From assembly GCF_026127265.1 (NCBI RefSeq), contig NZ_WWFG01000001.1, forward strand, positions 1,680,501-1,744,500: a DNA stretch of 64,000 nt, given 5' to 3'. This stretch comes from Nostoc sp. KVJ3 (lineage in GTDB: Bacteria; Cyanobacteriota; Cyanobacteriia; Cyanobacteriales; Nostocaceae). The notes beneath the pieces were generated by a model. It searched no databases. It saw only the letters and a program-made list of their open reading frames with translations, and was not told the DNA's origin. Made by a program: the position numbers and the translations under genes. Positions 62,236 to 64,000 of the stretch are shown here, in pieces (the first letter of the stretch is position 1; each line of letters opens with the position of its first letter).

Positions 62236-64000
62236 ATGAGCGACTTTAGCAAAGAAACAGACGCACGTATTAATATTGATGACCTTCTCCGCCAAGCTGG
62301 ATGGAACCCGGCTGATAAATCTCAGGTAATGACTGAGGTTTCGGCTCAAATGGCAGATGGAAGGAGAGGTAGAGCCGATTATCTACTGCTTGACCAAAGA
62401 GGTCGTCCCTTGGCTGTGATTGAAGCTAAGAAGCGTGCTATTGAGCCTTATGTTGCTAAGAACCAAGCACTTCCCTACGCCCAGCAACTTCAAGCACCAT
62501 TTATTTTTCTCAGTAACGGCGAACTGATTTATTTCTGGGACTATCAAAACGATGATGCCCGGATTGTCAATTCATTTTTCTCACGGCGAGATTTAGAGCG
62601 ATTGCTTGAAATGCGCTCAACCCGTCAACCCTTAGCTACTATTGAAATTCCTGAGTATTACACTCGACAGGGAGAAATTCGCTTAGTTCGTCCCTATCAA
62701 AAGGAAACTATGCAAGCTATTGACCATGCGGTTGAATTGGGCAAACGGCGATTTTTACTCGAACTACCAACTGGAACAGGTAAAACTGATTTAATTTGTC
62801 TGCAATTAAAACGCCTAATTCAATCGGGATATGCCGAAAAAATACTGTTTTTAGTGGATAGGGAACAATTAGCAAAACAGGCATTAGAAGCAGTTCAAGA
62901 TGTTTTAAATCAGTATGGTAGCTACTGGTTCAAACCGAGTGTGATCCGGCAAGAGCAGCAAATTACAGTTTGCTTACTCCAAACAATGATTAGCCGTTAT
63001 CGGGAGTTTACTAGCGGATATTTTGATGTTGTTGTGGCTGATGAATGTCACCGTTCGATTTATGGTATTTGGCAGACGGCACTTACTCACTTTGATGCGT
63101 TCCATATTGGTTTAAGTGCTACGCCAGCAGCTTACATTGAACGTAATACTTTTGATTTCTACAACTGTCGGAATGAGCAGCCAGATTTTACTTACTCTAT
63201 TCAAACAGCATTTGAGCAAAAGTATCTTGTTCCCTATCGGTTCGCTACTGGCATAACTGAAATTATTGCTGAAGGTGCTGAAGTTGATGAGGTTTATTAT
63301 GACCCAGCAGCCTTTGAACGCAAGTGGACTAATGAGGCGAGTAACCGCCTCATGATGCAGGAATTTGATAGGCTGGCTTGGGAAAATTATCAAGAATTAG
63401 CACCAGGACAAAAGATTGGGCCTGGTAAGTCGATAGTATTTGCTTTGACAAAAAATCATGCGGCACGGTTGACCAGATATCTTAACGAATTACATCCAGA
63501 ATGTAAGGGGCATTACGCTGAAGTAATTACAAGTGATGTCACTAATGCTGATGATTTAATTCGCCAGTTCAAATATGAGGATTATCCACAAGTTGCAGTT
63601 AGTGTTGATATGCTCAATACTGGCTTTGATTGCCGGGAAGTTTTGCATTTAGTTATGTGTCGCACAGTGCGGAGTCCAATTCTTTATCAGCAAATTCGTG
63701 GACGGGGGACAAGAACTGCGCCACATATTGATAAACGCAAGTTTGTTATTTATGATTTTTTCAGAAATCACGAATATTTTAATGATAGCGATACTGATAT
63801 TTATGCTGAAACTGGTCGAGGTCATGTATCAATTAGAAGCAACCAGCAACAATCCCGTCCTCGTTCAGAATTAATTGAATTAGGGCTGAGGGATAGATGG
63901 CAGCAATATGTCAGTTATGTAGAGGTAGGTACAGAAGGGGAGCGGGTTGATAAGCGTGATTATGTCACTAACTGGGAGCAAACTATTCAATCTGCTGTTA
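62236..64000 (+). CDS. Type I restriction enzyme R subunit (HsdR/EcoEI-like), 3' end outside window
   Basis: The frame from ATG 62236 (AGGAG at 62224-62228) stays open to the window end, giving 588 codons so far. It has a PD-(D/E)xK-type nuclease segment ADYLLLDQRG...AVIEAKKRA (about 48-75), a Walker A LPTGTGKTDL (about 178-187), a DECH box, LSATPAAYIERNTFDFY, and the late helicase motif QIRGRGTRTAPH. It cuts or translocates DNA with HsdM/HsdS, which may follow outside the window. It sits behind cvkR inside the CAST, so it is defence cargo. Confidence 0.92.
   Translation, partial: MSDFSKETDARINIDDLLRQAGWNPADKSQVMTEVSAQMADGRRGRADYLLLDQRGRPLAVIEAKKRAIEPYVAKNQALPYAQQLQAPFIFLSNGELIYFWDYQNDDARIVNSFFSRRDLERLLEMRSTRQPLATIEIPEYYTRQGEIRLVRPYQKETMQAIDHAVELGKRRFLLELPTGTGKTDLICLQLKRLIQSGYAEKILFLVDREQLAKQALEAVQDVLNQYGSYWFKPSVIRQEQQITVCLLQTMISRYREFTSGYFDVVVADECHRSIYGIWQTALTHFDAFHIGLSATPAAYIERNTFDFYNCRNEQPDFTYSIQTAFEQKYLVPYRFATGITEIIAEGAEVDEVYYDPAAFERKWTNEASNRLMMQEFDRLAWENYQELAPGQKIGPGKSIVFALTKNHAARLTRYLNELHPECKGHYAEVITSDVTNADDLIRQFKYEDYPQVAVSVDMLNTGFDCREVLHLVMCRTVRSPILYQQIRGRGTRTAPHIDKRKFVIYDFFRNHEYFNDSDTDIYAETGRGHVSIRSNQQQSRPRSELIELGLRDRWQQYVSYVEVGTEGERVDKRDYVTNWEQTIQSAV

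Larger units (their letters stand above)
58561..64000. mobile_element. Type V-K CRISPR-associated transposon (CAST), one end, incomplete in window
   Basis: From the TGT at 58561 the element holds, in order, TnsB-type terminal repeats, an isolated homing guide, a CRISPR array, tracrRNA, cas12k and a divergent MerR-type regulator. An HsdR gene follows as cargo and runs off at 64000. This is the order of the CRISPR-proximal half of described V-K elements. The transposition genes tnsB, tnsC and tniQ and the other terminus are expected to the right. The element lies 36 bp downstream of mutL in the same orientation as the mutL coding strand. Confidence 0.9.

Overview
The window comes from a filamentous, heterocyst-type cyanobacterium (Nostoc/Anabaena-like). 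The evidence is the very frequent HIP1 octamer GCGATCGC, heptameric repeats of the TGGGAAT and CTCCTAA type, and typical cyanobacterial families (DUF2358, a RpoD-like group 2 sigma factor, hybrid GAF/PAS kinases, a fused response regulator/thioredoxin-reductase-like protein, Cas12k). No tRNA or rRNA gene was recognised. All statements come from reading the sequence; no database search was possible.

Layout. 1-9.3 kb: the 5' part of ispH, an SGNH hydrolase, an amt ammonium transporter, a YnfA-type membrane protein, a 1562-residue hybrid histidine kinase and a small lipoprotein. 9.4-15.1 kb: a group 2 sigma factor, a Spy/LTXXQ periplasmic protein, a NarL-type two-component pair, a nucleoside deaminase and a voltage-gated cation channel with a zinc ribbon. 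15.3-17.8 kb: a three-gene operon encoding a membrane protein with a Ser/Cys/Gly tail, a DUF692 (MNIO) enzyme and a partner protein, resembling a RiPP modification system. 17.8-26 kb: fghA, a Uma2 protein, a TonB-like protein with long internal repeats, a redox/phosphorelay operon and ssb. 26-29.3 kb: an SDR-P450-TetR block in which the SDR gene is flanked by two copies of the P450 3' end. 30-35 kb: a double ABC ATPase, ureEFG and a solitary C5 DNA methyltransferase. 35-49 kb: glycosyltransferases, DUF429, an RpiB-like isomerase, a P1B-type ATPase with a MerR-type operator, a glycogen debranching enzyme, two peroxiredoxins, uvrA and a DUF6883/DUF4926 pair. 49-58.5 kb: hydrolase, pentapeptide protein, oligopeptidase A, adenosine deaminase, rhodanese and mutL.

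The key region is 58,498-64,000: one end of a type V-K CRISPR-associated transposon (CAST). It holds a terminus with TTGACA-N5-TGTC-type repeats at 20-21 bp spacing, a guide encoded away from the array, a decaying CRISPR array, tracrRNA, cas12k, a divergent MerR-type regulator (CvkR-like) and a type I restriction HsdR gene that runs off the window. The separate guide matches 21 nt at the 3' end of the neighbouring mutL gene. That target has a GTA PAM and ends up exactly 60 bp from the transposon terminus. The element therefore appears to have homed to mutL rather than to the tRNA genes usual for this family. tnsB, tnsC, tniQ and the other terminus are not in the window and are expected beyond position 64,000.

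A second theme is dispersed repeats. Several families of short palindromic or heptameric repeats sit between genes, and some sit in frame inside genes (mutL twice, the debranching enzyme twice, the P-type ATPase, DUF429, and the C5 methyltransferase 3' end).
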